Positions 8,952-17,449 of a stretch of DNA of 64,000 bases are shown here, piece by piece; the first letter of the stretch is position 1, and each line of letters starts with the position of its first letter. Source of the stretch: Brevibacillus choshinensis (GTDB lineage: Bacteria > Bacillota > Bacilli > Brevibacillales > Brevibacillaceae); assembly GCF_001420695.1 (NCBI RefSeq), contig NZ_LJJB01000007.1, forward strand, positions 808,390-872,389, written 5' to 3'. The notes beneath the pieces are model-generated. The model made no database searches. It was not told the DNA's origin and was given only the letters and a program-made list of their open reading frames with translations. The position numbers and the translations under genes were made by a program.

Positions 8952-9715
8952 ACGTAGGAAAACTCACGACATAGTCGATTCAATTCAGCAGAAGCTTTGG
9001 TAACTACTTGATGAGCAACGCCTGGGATTATGACGCTTTCAGCTTGGGGTAGCCCTTGATGGAGCAGCAGTCTGTATCGGTACATATGTCGGTCTTCTTC
9101 CCCATAGACGAGGAGGGTCGGCAGGTGAATCTCAGGTAGTCTTTCCGTGCAATGATAGGAATGGCCAGCTACATACAGATGTTTCAAGGTATCGGCGTCA
9201 GTCAAGGAAACGTGCCTGATCCATGTTTCTTGCATGTCCGGGCTTTCTACATGGGAAGTGGTAATGCTCCTGGCGAGGAGGGGAACGCCATGGATACTGG
9301 CCATGGCTTCTGCTATGTAAAAGCGACTGTGTAAATAAAGATCGCTCACTTCAGAAAAGCCGCTGACTAAGATCAAGCCTTGAACCTCGTCTGGAAAAGA
9401 GAGCGCGTATTCTAAAGCTATGGAGGCTCCTTGCGAATAGCCAAGCAATATCGGACGTTCATGACCCAATAAACCCATTAGCTCATGCAGGTATACAGCC
9501 AGATCGTGAATAGTGAATGGCTTTGCGAGAGAACTGCTTCGACCATGACCGGGTAGATCAGGCAGTACTAACTGGTATGAATCCGAGAGGGGCTGTTGGG
9601 AAGTAAAATTAATAGAACCAATGCAGGGAGCGTGAATGCAAACGAGTGGAGTGCCTTGACCCAAAAAGGTGCACGCAATCTGTTCTCCGTTTGAAAGAGT
9701 GAGGATTCGTTCCAT
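8936..9715 (-). CDS. Alpha/beta hydrolase
   Basis: A 259-residue cytoplasmic alpha/beta-fold hydrolase. The nucleophile elbow is GYSQG (Ser94), the acid is probably Asp208 in YGEEDRH and the base His235 in PGVAHQ. The oxyanion region is near HAPCIG (residues 28-33), and DLPGHGRS is the usual motif after strand 4. The reading frame extends upstream, but an AAGGAG seven bases before ATG 9715 fixes the start. The family includes esterases, lactonases and C-C hydrolases; no substrate can be named. It stands alone, convergent to the importer and divergent from the M24 peptidase gene. Confidence 0.85.
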   Translation of the reverse strand: MERILTLSNGEQIACTFLGQGTPLVCIHAPCIGSINFTSQQPLSDSYQLVLPDLPGHGRSSSLAKPFTIHDLAVYLHELMGLLGHERPILLGYSQGASIALEYALSFPDEVQGLILVSGFSEVSDLYLHSRFYIAEAMASIHGVPLLARSITTSHVESPDMQETWIRHVSLTDADTLKHLYVAGHSYHCTERLPEIHLPTLLVYGEEDRHMYRYRLLLHQGLPQAESVIIPGVAHQVVTKASAELNRLCREFSYVKKGG

Positions 9716-9829
9716 GACATATTCTCCTTGTGTATAAGAATTATGATTGTACCGGAATTTTTCCAGAATAAACTTCTTTTTTGCATAGGGAAGTGGTATT
9801 CTCGCATTAGAATAACTGGAGAAAGCTAG

Positions 9830-10930
9830 GTGGCGAAGATGTTCCAAGAACGCATTCAGAAGCTGCATGATTTTCTTATCAAGCAAGAACTCGACGCGGT
9901 GTTGATCTCCTCTCCCAAGCATGTTTATTATTTGACAGGTTTTTTCACCGATCCTCATGAACGTTTTCTAGGCCTGATCATTCCTGCAACAGGTGAGCCA
10001 TCGTTGATCGTTCCGGCACTGGACCGTGAAGCAGCGTCTGCGGCTTCATCCGTCCCAAATATTTTCACCCACACGGATATACAAAATCCATATGACGTAT
10101 TAAAGCAAACGCTTCCATCTAATTTACAGCATCTGGGGATTGAAAAAAGCCATATGACTGTGGAGCGTTACGAAGCGATGGGCGAGGTAGTAGGTGCTTC
10201 CCGCTACTTCGATGTAGAAGAGCCTCTGCGTGAAATGAGACTGATCAAATCGGCGGATGAAGTGGTGCGCATGAAACACGCAATCCAATTGGTCGAAGAT
10301 TCTTTGAGCGAAACATTGAAAAAAGTAAAGCCAGGTGTTACAGAAATGGAACTCGTAGCGGAGCTGGAATTCCAGATGAAGCGACTGGGTGCAGAAGGTC
10401 CTTCCTTTACCTCTATGGTGTTGGCTGGCGAAAAATCTGCATTGCCACATGGGAAACCGGGAACACGTGAAGTGCGCGAAGGCGAGGTTCTGTTGTTTGA
10501 TATCGGCGTCGAAGCAAACGGCTATGTTTCCGATATTACCCGTACATTTGCTGTGGGAGAAATTAACGAACAACTGCGCGAGATTTATGAGACTGTACTG
10601 GCTGCCAACGAAGCGGCCATCGCTGAAATTCGACCAGGCGTGACGTTTGCTCATCTCGACCAAACGGCGCGTGATGTGATTTCTGCCAAAGGCTATGGAG
10701 AGTATTTCATGCATCGTCTAGGCCATGGTCTGGGTATGGATGTTCATGAATATCCATCCGTTCACGGGCAAAATCAAGAACAGCTGCGTGCCGGCATGGT
10801 ATTTACCATTGAACCGGGAATCTACGTTCCAGGAGTAGGCGGAGTGCGGATCGAAGACGATGTGCTCGTGACAGAGACTGGCGTAGAAGTGCTTACTCAA
10901 TTCCCGAAACAACTGACGGTAATCGGCTAA
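9830..10930 (+). CDS. M24 family Xaa-Pro peptidase
   Basis: Two-metal aminopeptidase or dipeptidase that cleaves before proline; PepQ/YqhT type. The N-terminal creatinase-like domain (about residues 1-130) precedes the pita-bread catalytic domain. All five metal ligands are visible: Asp224, Asp235, His299 (in the LGHGLG motif), Glu328 (EPGIY) and Glu342 (RIEDD). Length of 366 is normal for the YqhT group. Start GTG 9830 follows GGAGAAAG; the ATG at 9839, following AGGTGG, is an alternative. Its position near a peptide importer fits a role in using imported peptides, but it is transcribed separately. Confidence 0.92.
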   Translation: MAKMFQERIQKLHDFLIKQELDAVLISSPKHVYYLTGFFTDPHERFLGLIIPATGEPSLIVPALDREAASAASSVPNIFTHTDIQNPYDVLKQTLPSNLQHLGIEKSHMTVERYEAMGEVVGASRYFDVEEPLREMRLIKSADEVVRMKHAIQLVEDSLSETLKKVKPGVTEMELVAELEFQMKRLGAEGPSFTSMVLAGEKSALPHGKPGTREVREGEVLLFDIGVEANGYVSDITRTFAVGEINEQLREIYETVLAANEAAIAEIRPGVTFAHLDQTARDVISAKGYGEYFMHRLGHGLGMDVHEYPSVHGQNQEQLRAGMVFTIEPGIYVPGVGGVRIEDDVLVTETGVEVLTQFPKQLTVIG

Positions 10931-10958
10931 GAGAGCGATCATCTATAACTGAATAGAA

Positions 10959-10995
10959 AGCATCCCCCGATTGAGCGTTGGGAGGTGCTTTTTTG
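10959..10995 (+). terminator. Terminator after the M24 peptidase gene
   Basis: AGCATCCCCC (10959-10968) pairs with GGGAGGTGCT (10980-10989) with one mismatch and one wobble, then TTTTTT. Confidence 0.88.
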
Positions 10996-11141
10996 TTTGC
11001 CAGGAAAGGAGGTGGGGCGAGAAAGATTTTGCTGACAAGTGTTAAAGCCGGAATAGTAGAAAAGTTAAAACGTTAAAACGTAATCATTGCGATTTGATTA
11101 GCCAATAACCGGGGGAATATACAAACGGAGAGAACAAGCAC

Positions 11142-11427
11142 ATGAAAACATCCACAAAGAAATGGAATCGATTATGCAAAGGTGGTTGGGTAGGACTTCT
11201 GTTTGCGCTTATGGTACTAGTGAGCGTGTGGCACGCCTGCATCCACAGGACATGAGGCAGAGCTGGTAAACGTATCCGCGATTCAAAACAAAAGGCTGAT
11301 GGTCCTGCCATTGTTTACAGCAGCGGAAAGCGTTCGTTCACCGATTGCGTTGAAAATTCTGGCAGAAGGGGTCAGCGAGCAGCACTCGCTTGACGGTCAT
11401 TGCAAAAAAATATCCGTGAACGTGTAA
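11142..11427 (+). pseudogene. Frameshifted small lipoprotein gene
   Basis: From ATG 11142 (upstream GGAG in ACGGAGAGAAC) a frame encodes a basic N-terminus and a hydrophobic stretch, MKTSTKKW through GLLFALMVLVS, then stops at TGA 11253-11255 (37 residues). The +1 frame, open from 11224 to TAA 11427, begins ACGTPASTGHEAELVNVSAI. Joined around 11222-11226 the two read LMVLVS-ACGTPAS, a textbook lipobox with cysteine. Adding back two bases (GC within AGCGCGTG) restores one frame of about 96 residues. This suggests a secreted lipoprotein inactivated by a 2-nt deletion, or a sequencing error. Function unknown; it sits directly upstream of an ECF sigma gene. Upstream, 11064-11079 holds two tandem copies of GTTAAAAC. 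Codon use in both pieces looks coding. Confidence 0.6.
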
Positions 11428-11484
11428 CAAATGATCATCAGCTGCATCTAACCAGTAAGAAACCAAGCAGAGGAGGACGCGCAC

Positions 11485-12033
11485 GTGGAGAAATTGCAAC
11501 CCACAGACGATGCCGCATTTGAACAAATCATGCGGGAGTACGGGACGCGTGTGCTTCGACTGGTGACGTTTCTGGTCAAGGATCGGAACGTGGCTGAAGA
11601 TCTCACCCAAGATGTATTTGTGAAAGTATATCGCCATCTGCCTCGGTTTCGCAAAGAGAGCAGTATCCATACGTGGATATACCGGATCGCTGTCAATGAG
11701 TGCAAAGGGCATTTGCGTTCATGGGCTTTTCGCCAGATCCTGCCACGCTCTTGGATCAAACGGGACTCTAATGTCTCTACAGAACAAATCGTGATGCATC
11801 AGTCAGAGAGAGATGAACTGGTTATGCAGGTACAAAATCTTCCCTCGATGTACCGTCAAGTGATCGTTCTTCATTATTATGCGGACTTATCCATTGCAGA
11901 GGTGGCAAACGTCTTATCTGTGTCAGAGGGTACGGTGCGGACACGATTGCATCGGGCCAGGCAGCATTTGAAGAAGCAACTGGGAGAGGAGGGTGATTGG
12001 GAATGGACGAGAACAAGTGGGTCGAACAATTAA
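11485..12033 (+). CDS. ECF-type RNA polymerase sigma factor
   Basis: A 182-residue sigma-70 family factor with only regions 2 and 4. Region 2 (about residues 10-80) contains the -10 recognising segment AEDLTQDVFVKVYRHL and STWIYRIAVNECK-like HTWIYRIAVNECK. Region 4 (about 115-170) has LPSMYRQVIVLHYYADLSIAEVA followed by the helix-turn-helix SEGTVRTRLHRAR. GTG 11485 lies eight bases after AGGAGG. It overlaps the next gene by 31 bases, which is typical for a sigma/anti-sigma pair. Such factors usually answer envelope stress; the inducing signal is unknown. Confidence 0.93.
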   Translation: MEKLQPTDDAAFEQIMREYGTRVLRLVTFLVKDRNVAEDLTQDVFVKVYRHLPRFRKESSIHTWIYRIAVNECKGHLRSWAFRQILPRSWIKRDSNVSTEQIVMHQSERDELVMQVQNLPSMYRQVIVLHYYADLSIAEVANVLSVSEGTVRTRLHRARQHLKKQLGEEGDWEWTRTSGSNN

Positions 12034-12992
12034 AGGAGCGGGCAGATGAAACGGTTTTTCGTGATGTCCACTTTACGCGTGCCATGGAAGAGAATGTCAG
12101 GCTTACGATCAGTCGGCGCTCGAGATTTCTCACTAGCTGGCATCGCCTAGCTATTCCTGTCGCTACCTTCCTAGTGCTCGTCATCCTATGGCAAACATGG
12201 CCCGTGCAAAGTCCATCGGGGCAACAGCATGCAGCGATACCTACGAAGCCTGCACCTGACTTGTTACCAGGGGGCGCGTTGGAAGTGCCAGTACTCTGGA
12301 AGCCGTCTCCACGTACGGAAACCGTGTACGATAACCAGCCCTTTAGCTACGTCGGTGAGAAGCCAGTGAGGATCGTGACCGATGAGACCGGCTTTTATGA
12401 AGGGCAGCAACAGCGCGTATTTTGGTTACTTGATGCGAGCCAGGCGACAAAGGTCGAGGTGGTTGGCTACAGTAGTGACGGGGAGCGGTTGTCGCTTGGA
12501 ACATATCAGGTAAGTGGGCCGTTATTTGATGCACAGGGTCACTTTCCGTCTGGTATTACGTTACCGGAGCCGGGCATCTGGAAGCTGCAGGTGCTCGCAA
12601 ATGGAAAACATCTGGGGCAAGTGTTTGTAGAGGTGAAAGCGGGCATTTCTCCGACCAATCGAGAAATGGTGGAGCCAATCATTCGCACATACCTTGAGAC
12701 AGAGGGGTCCAAACTGGGGGGACTCGGAGATGACCGGGAAGTGACGATCGAGCTATTGGGAGTCGAAGCCCCCGATGCTGCAAGACGAAACGTATATGCG
12801 TGGGTAAAAATATTGAGCAAGGATCCGCTACTGTCGTCAGGAGTTAGTGCACCTATGGCGTTTGAGATTACCTACAACGGAAACGAGTACAAGGTTACGA
12901 AATTCCAGATGCCAGAAGACGGCAACCGTTATCAAAGCAGTTTGCAAAAGATGTTCCCGCAAAAGGTGCTGGAACGGCTTCATTCTCGCTAA
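12003..12992 (+). CDS. Probable membrane anti-sigma partner of the ECF factor
   Basis: A 329-residue single-pass membrane protein. Residues 1-45 are a charged cytoplasmic part, 46-63 a membrane helix (AIPVATFLVLVILW), and the rest an extracytoplasmic domain of about 260 residues containing an immunoglobulin-like stretch (about 100-195, ending PEPGIWKLQVLANGKHLGQVFVEVK). I see no zinc-binding anti-sigma HxxxCxxC motif. The assignment rests on topology and the 31-base overlap with the sigma gene. ATG 12003 lies nine bases after AGGAGG; an in-frame TTG at 11997 is too close to it. A bidirectional hairpin follows. Confidence 0.7.
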   Translation: MDENKWVEQLKERADETVFRDVHFTRAMEENVRLTISRRSRFLTSWHRLAIPVATFLVLVILWQTWPVQSPSGQQHAAIPTKPAPDLLPGGALEVPVLWKPSPRTETVYDNQPFSYVGEKPVRIVTDETGFYEGQQQRVFWLLDASQATKVEVVGYSSDGERLSLGTYQVSGPLFDAQGHFPSGITLPEPGIWKLQVLANGKHLGQVFVEVKAGISPTNREMVEPIIRTYLETEGSKLGGLGDDREVTIELLGVEAPDAARRNVYAWVKILSKDPLLSSGVSAPMAFEITYNGNEYKVTKFQMPEDGNRYQSSLQKMFPQKVLERLHSR

Positions 12993-13010
12993 CAATAGCT
13001 GCATATGAAA

Positions 13011-13038
13011 AAACGGACCACTTCTAATGGTCCGTTTT
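13011..13038. terminator. Bidirectional terminator between convergent genes
   Basis: AAACGGACCA (13011-13020) pairs with TGGTCCGTTT (13028-13037). T runs flank both sides when read outward, so it can serve the sigma operon and the GNAT gene. Confidence 0.85.
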
Positions 13039-13043
13039 ACTGT

Positions 13044-13910
13044 TTATCCGAATATTTGAGCCCCGATCCCAAAATAGTGGCCGGAACGTGGTGGCAAGCT
13101 GTTTGCACGTGCAATCATGACTGGAGGCTGGCTCGCCTTTTCAAATTCGTTTTGTGCAAGAAAGCGCAGGAAGTCTTCCTGTCCATCTGGTACATCGATT
13201 CGAATATGACCTTCATGTCCTTCCGTTAATTTGCAGAGCAGACTCGTTGCTTCGGCAGAATTTCGTGCCACAATAGGGCCAGCTACGAGGTTTATCGGAC
13301 CTTGTACCGCAAAGCCAAAGCCAACGATGGTACCCTCTTGATCTTTGATGACCAAACAAGTCTTTGCCTGCTGCATGCGTGTATACAAAAAGGCGGAGCG
13401 TTTGCTTCCCACCGCCAGAGCGTCCAATTCGATGGCAGCAGTCAGGTCACTTTCTTTCATAGGCACGATGTCAACGAATTCAGAAGCAGGCTCGTTAGTC
13501 AGTGGGGAAACGTTTTTTCTGATCGATTTGTGAATGGTATCTACTGTTACGAAGCCCATGCTTTCATATAAAGGCTGGCCCTCTTTTGTGGCAATCAGCA
13601 TGATTGCGGAGTCGAGCGGGACGGCTTCCATGCATGCTTTCATGAGCGAACGCCCCAGACCTAGGCCTCTGCAGGAGGAATGGACAATAACCATTCCGAT
13701 GGTCGCGAGTTGATCTTCATAGGGAATGACAGCCGCGCAGGAGACGAGCTGGTTGGCTTCGTTTTTGTGCCCATACACGGTACCGATTGCGAGGACGGTG
13801 CGTAGTTCTTCTGCGTTGTAATCCCATTCAACGGACGAAGATAACTCGATCAGTCCGGGGATGTCTAGCTCGGATAATACGTGCAGGAGAGGGATAGTTT
13901 GATTCAACAT
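13044..13910 (-). CDS. GNAT family N-acetyltransferase, two-domain
   Basis: A 288-residue protein. The N-terminal half is a GNAT domain with the acetyl-CoA binding motif A seen as VHSSCRGLGLGRSLM (about residues 75-90) and the PLYESMGF segment. The C-terminal half (about 145-285) resembles the second domain of YitH/HolE-like acetyltransferases, with VGFGFAVQGPINLVAGPIVA. The acceptor substrate is unknown. AAGGAGG lies eight bases before the ATG. It is a single gene, convergent with the sigma operon. Confidence 0.88.
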   Translation of the reverse strand: MLNQTIPLLHVLSELDIPGLIELSSSVEWDYNAEELRTVLAIGTVYGHKNEANQLVSCAAVIPYEDQLATIGMVIVHSSCRGLGLGRSLMKACMEAVPLDSAIMLIATKEGQPLYESMGFVTVDTIHKSIRKNVSPLTNEPASEFVDIVPMKESDLTAAIELDALAVGSKRSAFLYTRMQQAKTCLVIKDQEGTIVGFGFAVQGPINLVAGPIVARNSAEATSLLCKLTEGHEGHIRIDVPDGQEDFLRFLAQNEFEKASQPPVMIARANSLPPRSGHYFGIGAQIFG

Positions 13911-14081
13911 CTAGGTAGCCTCCTTGACGAAAACGTTTGACGATAGGCGCTTCATGGCTCGTACCATCTTACGCCTTGCTTCTGTAAGCCGAAGCTCTGC
14001 CTTGAACATATCCTATTCCACTCTAACACAGGAAATAATTGGAGGCGATACGAAAAGCGGCGAATGCCTGATTCTCTTTGG

Positions 14082-14111
14082 TTGCGCCATATGTCATGCG
14101 TTTGATATAAT
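14082..14111 (+). promoter_or_regulatory. SigA-type promoter of lepA
   Basis: TTGCGC (14082-14087) and a perfect TATAAT (14106-14111) are 18 bases apart, 76 bases before the lepA start. No operator was recognised in the 276-base gap between the GNAT gene and lepA. Confidence 0.75.
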
Positions 14112-14186
14112 TAACGTTAGTGTATTTTTTGTGAACCGCAATCCGGAACGAGTGAATGGATTCGCGTGGGAGGGAACGAACAACAC

Positions 14187-16004
14187 ATGGATCGCCGTGA
14201 AAGACAGAAAAGGATTCGAAATTTTTCCATCATCGCCCACATTGACCACGGGAAGTCTACGCTGGCTGACCGTATTTTGGAATTGACCGGTGCGCTCACA
14301 GCACGTGAGATGGAAGCCCAGTTTCTGGATACGATGGAGCTGGAAAAAGAGCGCGGTATTACGATCAAGCTGAATGCCGTGCGTTTGAACTATAAAGCGG
14401 ATGACGGGGAGGAATACATCCTCCACCTGATCGATACCCCTGGACACGTCGACTTTACGTACGAGGTTTCCCGCAGCCTAGCTGCTTGTGAAGGGGCTAT
14501 TCTCGTAGTGGACGCAGCGCAAGGGATCGAAGCACAGACGCTGGCAAACGTTTACTTGGCGCTGGATAGTAATCTGGAGATCATTCCAGTCATTAACAAG
14601 ATCGACTTGCCTAGCGCGGAGCCAGAGCGCGTCAAGCAAGAGGTAGAGGATGTTATCGGGCTGGATGCCAGCGAAGCAGTTCTTACCTCTGCCAAAGCAG
14701 GAATCGGGATTAAAGAAGTGCTCGAAGCGGTGGTGCAAAAAGTACCGGCGCCAGAGGGAGATCCAGACGCTCCATTGCAAGCATTGATTTTTGACTCCTA
14801 TTTCGATGCCTACCGTGGCGTAATTGCCTCGATCCGAGTGGTCAACGGTACCTTGCGAAAAGGTATGAAAATCAAGATGATGGCGACAGGCAAGTCATTC
14901 GAGGTTACCGAAATCGGGACTTCTACTCCGCGCCAGACGCAAGTAGAAGAGTTGACCGTCGGAGATGTAGGCTACGTGGCAGCTTCCATTAAAACGGTGG
15001 GAGATACCAGCGTGGGGGACACCATCACAGATGCGAGCCGTCCTGCTTCCGTGCCGCTGCCAGGTTACCGCAAGATCAACCCGATGGTATTCTGTGGTCT
15101 GTACCCAATCGAAACGAACGAGTACAACGACCTTCGTGAAGCATTGGAGAAATTGCAGCTGAACGATGCTTCGCTGCAGTTTGAACCTGAGACATCACAG
15201 GCTCTCGGATTTGGCTTCCGTTGTGGTTTCCTCGGATTGTTGCACATGGAAATCATTCAGGAGCGCATTGAGCGCGAATTCAACATCAACCTGATCACGA
15301 CTGCACCGAGCGTTATTTACCGTATTACGAGAACAAACGGTGAAGTTTTCGAGATCGACAACCCGTCGAAGATGCCGGATGCACAGAAGATCGAGACCAT
15401 CGAAGAGCCTTATGTTCTCTCCACTGTCATGGTGCCGAAAGAATATGTGGGTGACGTGATGCAGCTGTGCCAAGGCAAGCGTGGCGATTTCCTCGACATG
15501 CAGTACATGGGTGAAAACCGCGTACAACTCAAATACGATATGCCTTTGTCTGAGATCGTCTACGACTTCTTCGATCTGTTGAAGTCCAGCACACGTGGTT
15601 ATGCTTCCTTTGACTACGAATTGGCTGGCTACAAACCATCCAAGCTGGTGAAAATGGATATTCTGCTGAACAGTGAGATGGTGGATGCCCTGTCGTTCAT
15701 CGTACACAAAGATACCGCTTATGCTCGCGGAAAAGTCATTTGCGAAAAGCTGAAGGAACTCATTCCACGTCAGCAATTCGAAGTGCCGATCCAGGCGACC
15801 ATTGGGCAAAAGGTCGTAGCGCGTGAGACGATCAGCGCTCTGCGTAAAAACGTACTTGCCAAGTGCTATGGCGGGGACATTTCGCGGAAACGCAAACTCC
15901 TCGAAAAGCAAAAAGAAGGGAAGAAGCGCATGAAATCTGTCGGTTCCGTCGAGGTTCCACAGGAAGCCTTCATGGCAGTTCTGCGCATGGATGATAAGAA
16001 GTAG
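14187..16004 (+). CDS. lepA: Elongation factor 4 (LepA) GTPase
   Basis: Ribosome-binding translational GTPase that assists elongation and initiation under stress. The 605-residue protein has the G1 motif [10 protein letters not shown]3 DTPGHVDF and G4 NKIDLP, followed by EF-G-like domains. The LepA-specific C-terminal domain ends in [19 protein letters not shown], a strong family marker. ATG 14187 lies 12 bases after GGGAGGG, slightly long but the only start that gives the standard N-terminus. In B. subtilis it follows yqxA directly; here about 11 kb intervenes. Confidence 0.98.
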   Translation: MDRRERQKRIRNFSIIAHIDHGKSTLADRILELTGALTAREMEAQFLDTMELEKERGITIKLNAVRLNYKADDGEEYILHLIDTPGHVDFTYEVSRSLAACEGAILVVDAAQGIEAQTLANVYLALDSNLEIIPVINKIDLPSAEPERVKQEVEDVIGLDASEAVLTSAKAGIGIKEVLEAVVQKVPAPEGDPDAPLQALIFDSYFDAYRGVIASIRVVNGTLRKGMKIKMMATGKSFEVTEIGTSTPRQTQVEELTVGDVGYVAASIKTVGDTSVGDTITDASRPASVPLPGYRKINPMVFCGLYPIETNEYNDLREALEKLQLNDASLQFEPETSQALGFGFRCGFLGLLHMEIIQERIEREFNINLITTAPSVIYRITRTNGEVFEIDNPSKMPDAQKIETIEEPYVLSTVMVPKEYVGDVMQLCQGKRGDFLDMQYMGENRVQLKYDMPLSEIVYDFFDLLKSSTRGYASFDYELAGYKPSKLVKMDILLNSEMVDALSFIVHKDTAYARGKVICEKLKELIPRQQFEVPIQATIGQKVVARETISALRKNVLAKCYGGDISRKRKLLEKQKEGKKRMKSVGSVEVPQEAFMAVLRMDDKK

Positions 16005-16005
16005 G

Positions 16006-16028
16006 CCTGACCATGTGTCAGGTCTTTT
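16006..16028 (+). terminator. Weak terminator between lepA and hemW
   Basis: CCTGAC (16006-16011) pairs with GTCAGG (16017-16022), followed by TCTTTT. The short T tract suggests partial read-through into hemW. Confidence 0.65.
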
Positions 16029-16064
16029 CCATTCTATATTCAGGAAAAAAGGAGGGAAAGGGAC

Positions 16065-17207
16065 ATGATGCCACAATCGGTTTACATCCACATTCCCTTT
16101 TGCACAAATAAATGCTTTTATTGTGACTTCAACTCGTTTGTGACGAACAATCCACAGCTGGTATGGGATTATCTCGAGGCATTGAAAAAGGAAATGGAAC
16201 GGACCTTCGCGAGCCAACCACCAGAGCGTGTCAAGACGATCTTTGTGGGCGGGGGCACACCGACGTTCCTGGATCATGCACAAATGCGGATGTTTTTGGA
16301 GACCGTGCGGGACAACCTCGCACAGTACTGGACGCCGGATATCGAGTTTACGATGGAAGCGAATCCGGGTACGACTGATGAAGAGAAGCTTCGCATCATG
16401 CGAGAACTCGGTGTGAATCGACTAAGCTTTGGGGTGCAGTCCTTTGACAATGCCCTGCTGAAGAGGCTCGGACGGATTCATGATACGGATGATGTCTACC
16501 GTAGCATCGAGAATGCGCGGAATGTCGGCTTTGAAAACATCACGATCGACCTGATGTTCGGCTTGCCAGATCAAACGATGGATATATTCCGTGAGACACT
16601 TCAAAAGGCATTCGCTTTGGGAACGACTCATTTTTCCGCTTACAGTTTGAAAGTAGAAGAAAATACGCTCTTCCATACCCTGTATCAAAAAGATCAGCTC
16701 CCGTTACCTTCTGAGGACACTGAGCTTGCGATGTACATGCTTTTGATCGAGGAAATGGAGAAGCACGGCTTCCAGCAGTATGAGATCAGCAATTTCGCAA
16801 AAAAGGGTTTTGAAAGCAAACATAATAAAACCTATTGGCTCAATGACGAATACTATGGTTTGGGTGCAGGTGCCCACGGCTATGTGGGTGGAGAAAGACA
16901 TGTAAATGCTGGCCCGCTTGCTGTCTATATGCAAATGAGCAAGGAAGGTCAACCAAGGGTCGAGCAGTTCGCCGTTCCGCGCGAGGATGCGATGGAAGAA
17001 CAGATGATCCTTGGCCTGCGATTGCGAGAAGGAGTAGATACGGCGAAGTTCACTGAGCGATTTGGCGTATCCGTACATGAAGTCTTTGGGAACATAATAA
17101 AAGAAGAGTTGGCTAAAGGGATGCTGGAAGAGCAGGAAGGGCATCTCCGTTTGACCAAGAAAGGTCTTCCGCTTGGCAACGAAGTCTTTGCTCGGTTTTT
17201 GCGCTAG
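16065..17207 (+). CDS. hemW: HemW, radical SAM heme chaperone
   Basis: HemN-like radical SAM protein that binds heme and helps insert it into respiratory enzymes. The iron-sulfur cluster motif CxxxCxxC is at Cys13, Cys17 and Cys20, and GGGTPTFL is the SAM-binding glycine motif. The protein has 380 residues; true coproporphyrinogen dehydrogenase HemN is about 450 with a longer N-terminus, so HemW fits. The first ATG is followed at once by a second one, both within range of GGAGGG. The lepA-hemW-hrcA order is conserved in bacilli. Confidence 0.93.
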   Translation: MMPQSVYIHIPFCTNKCFYCDFNSFVTNNPQLVWDYLEALKKEMERTFASQPPERVKTIFVGGGTPTFLDHAQMRMFLETVRDNLAQYWTPDIEFTMEANPGTTDEEKLRIMRELGVNRLSFGVQSFDNALLKRLGRIHDTDDVYRSIENARNVGFENITIDLMFGLPDQTMDIFRETLQKAFALGTTHFSAYSLKVEENTLFHTLYQKDQLPLPSEDTELAMYMLLIEEMEKHGFQQYEISNFAKKGFESKHNKTYWLNDEYYGLGAGAHGYVGGERHVNAGPLAVYMQMSKEGQPRVEQFAVPREDAMEEQMILGLRLREGVDTAKFTERFGVSVHEVFGNIIKEELAKGMLEEQEGHLRLTKKGLPLGNEVFARFLR

Positions 17208-17359
17208 CGCAAGGAGAACTAGCGAATTTTGTGCCATTTTGAACGTATAGGAATTTATAAGTATTCCGGAGCACATGAAAACTTTCCGCTAAAACGCGGT
17301 CGCGCTTCCCTGAGGAGGCCTCGGTATAGGTTTTCTTACGGCGGAACACACGAACTCCG

Positions 17360-17388
17360 TTGACAAATCCTTCTACTATTGATACCTT
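17360..17388 (+). promoter_or_regulatory. SigA-type promoter of the hrcA operon
   Basis: TTGACA (17360-17365) and TACCTT (17383-17388) lie 17 bases apart, so transcription should begin just before the CIRCE operator. The remaining bases from hemW (17208-17359) hold a CGCTAG/CTAGCG inverted repeat around the hemW stop and no gene. Confidence 0.75.
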
Positions 17389-17399
17389 AGTAAATAGAA

Positions 17400-17426
17400 T
17401 TAGCACTCGATCGAGATGAGTGCTAA
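17400..17426 (+). promoter_or_regulatory. CIRCE operator (HrcA binding site)
   Basis: Perfect TTAGCACTC (17400-17408), nine-base spacer, GAGTGCTAA (17418-17426). This is the consensus HrcA operator with no mismatch. It overlaps the expected transcription start and would be occupied by HrcA under non-stress conditions. Confidence 0.98.
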
Positions 17427-17449
17427 CAACAGGGAGGCGAGCGACATTT

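Noticed and set aside
13924-14286. 120-codon plus-strand ORF across the lepA promoter
   Set aside because: Runs over the promoter and into lepA out of frame; composition is not protein-like.
15195-16283. 362-codon minus-strand ORF opposite lepA/hemW
   Set aside because: Overlaps two conserved genes and the intergenic hairpin; no start signal.
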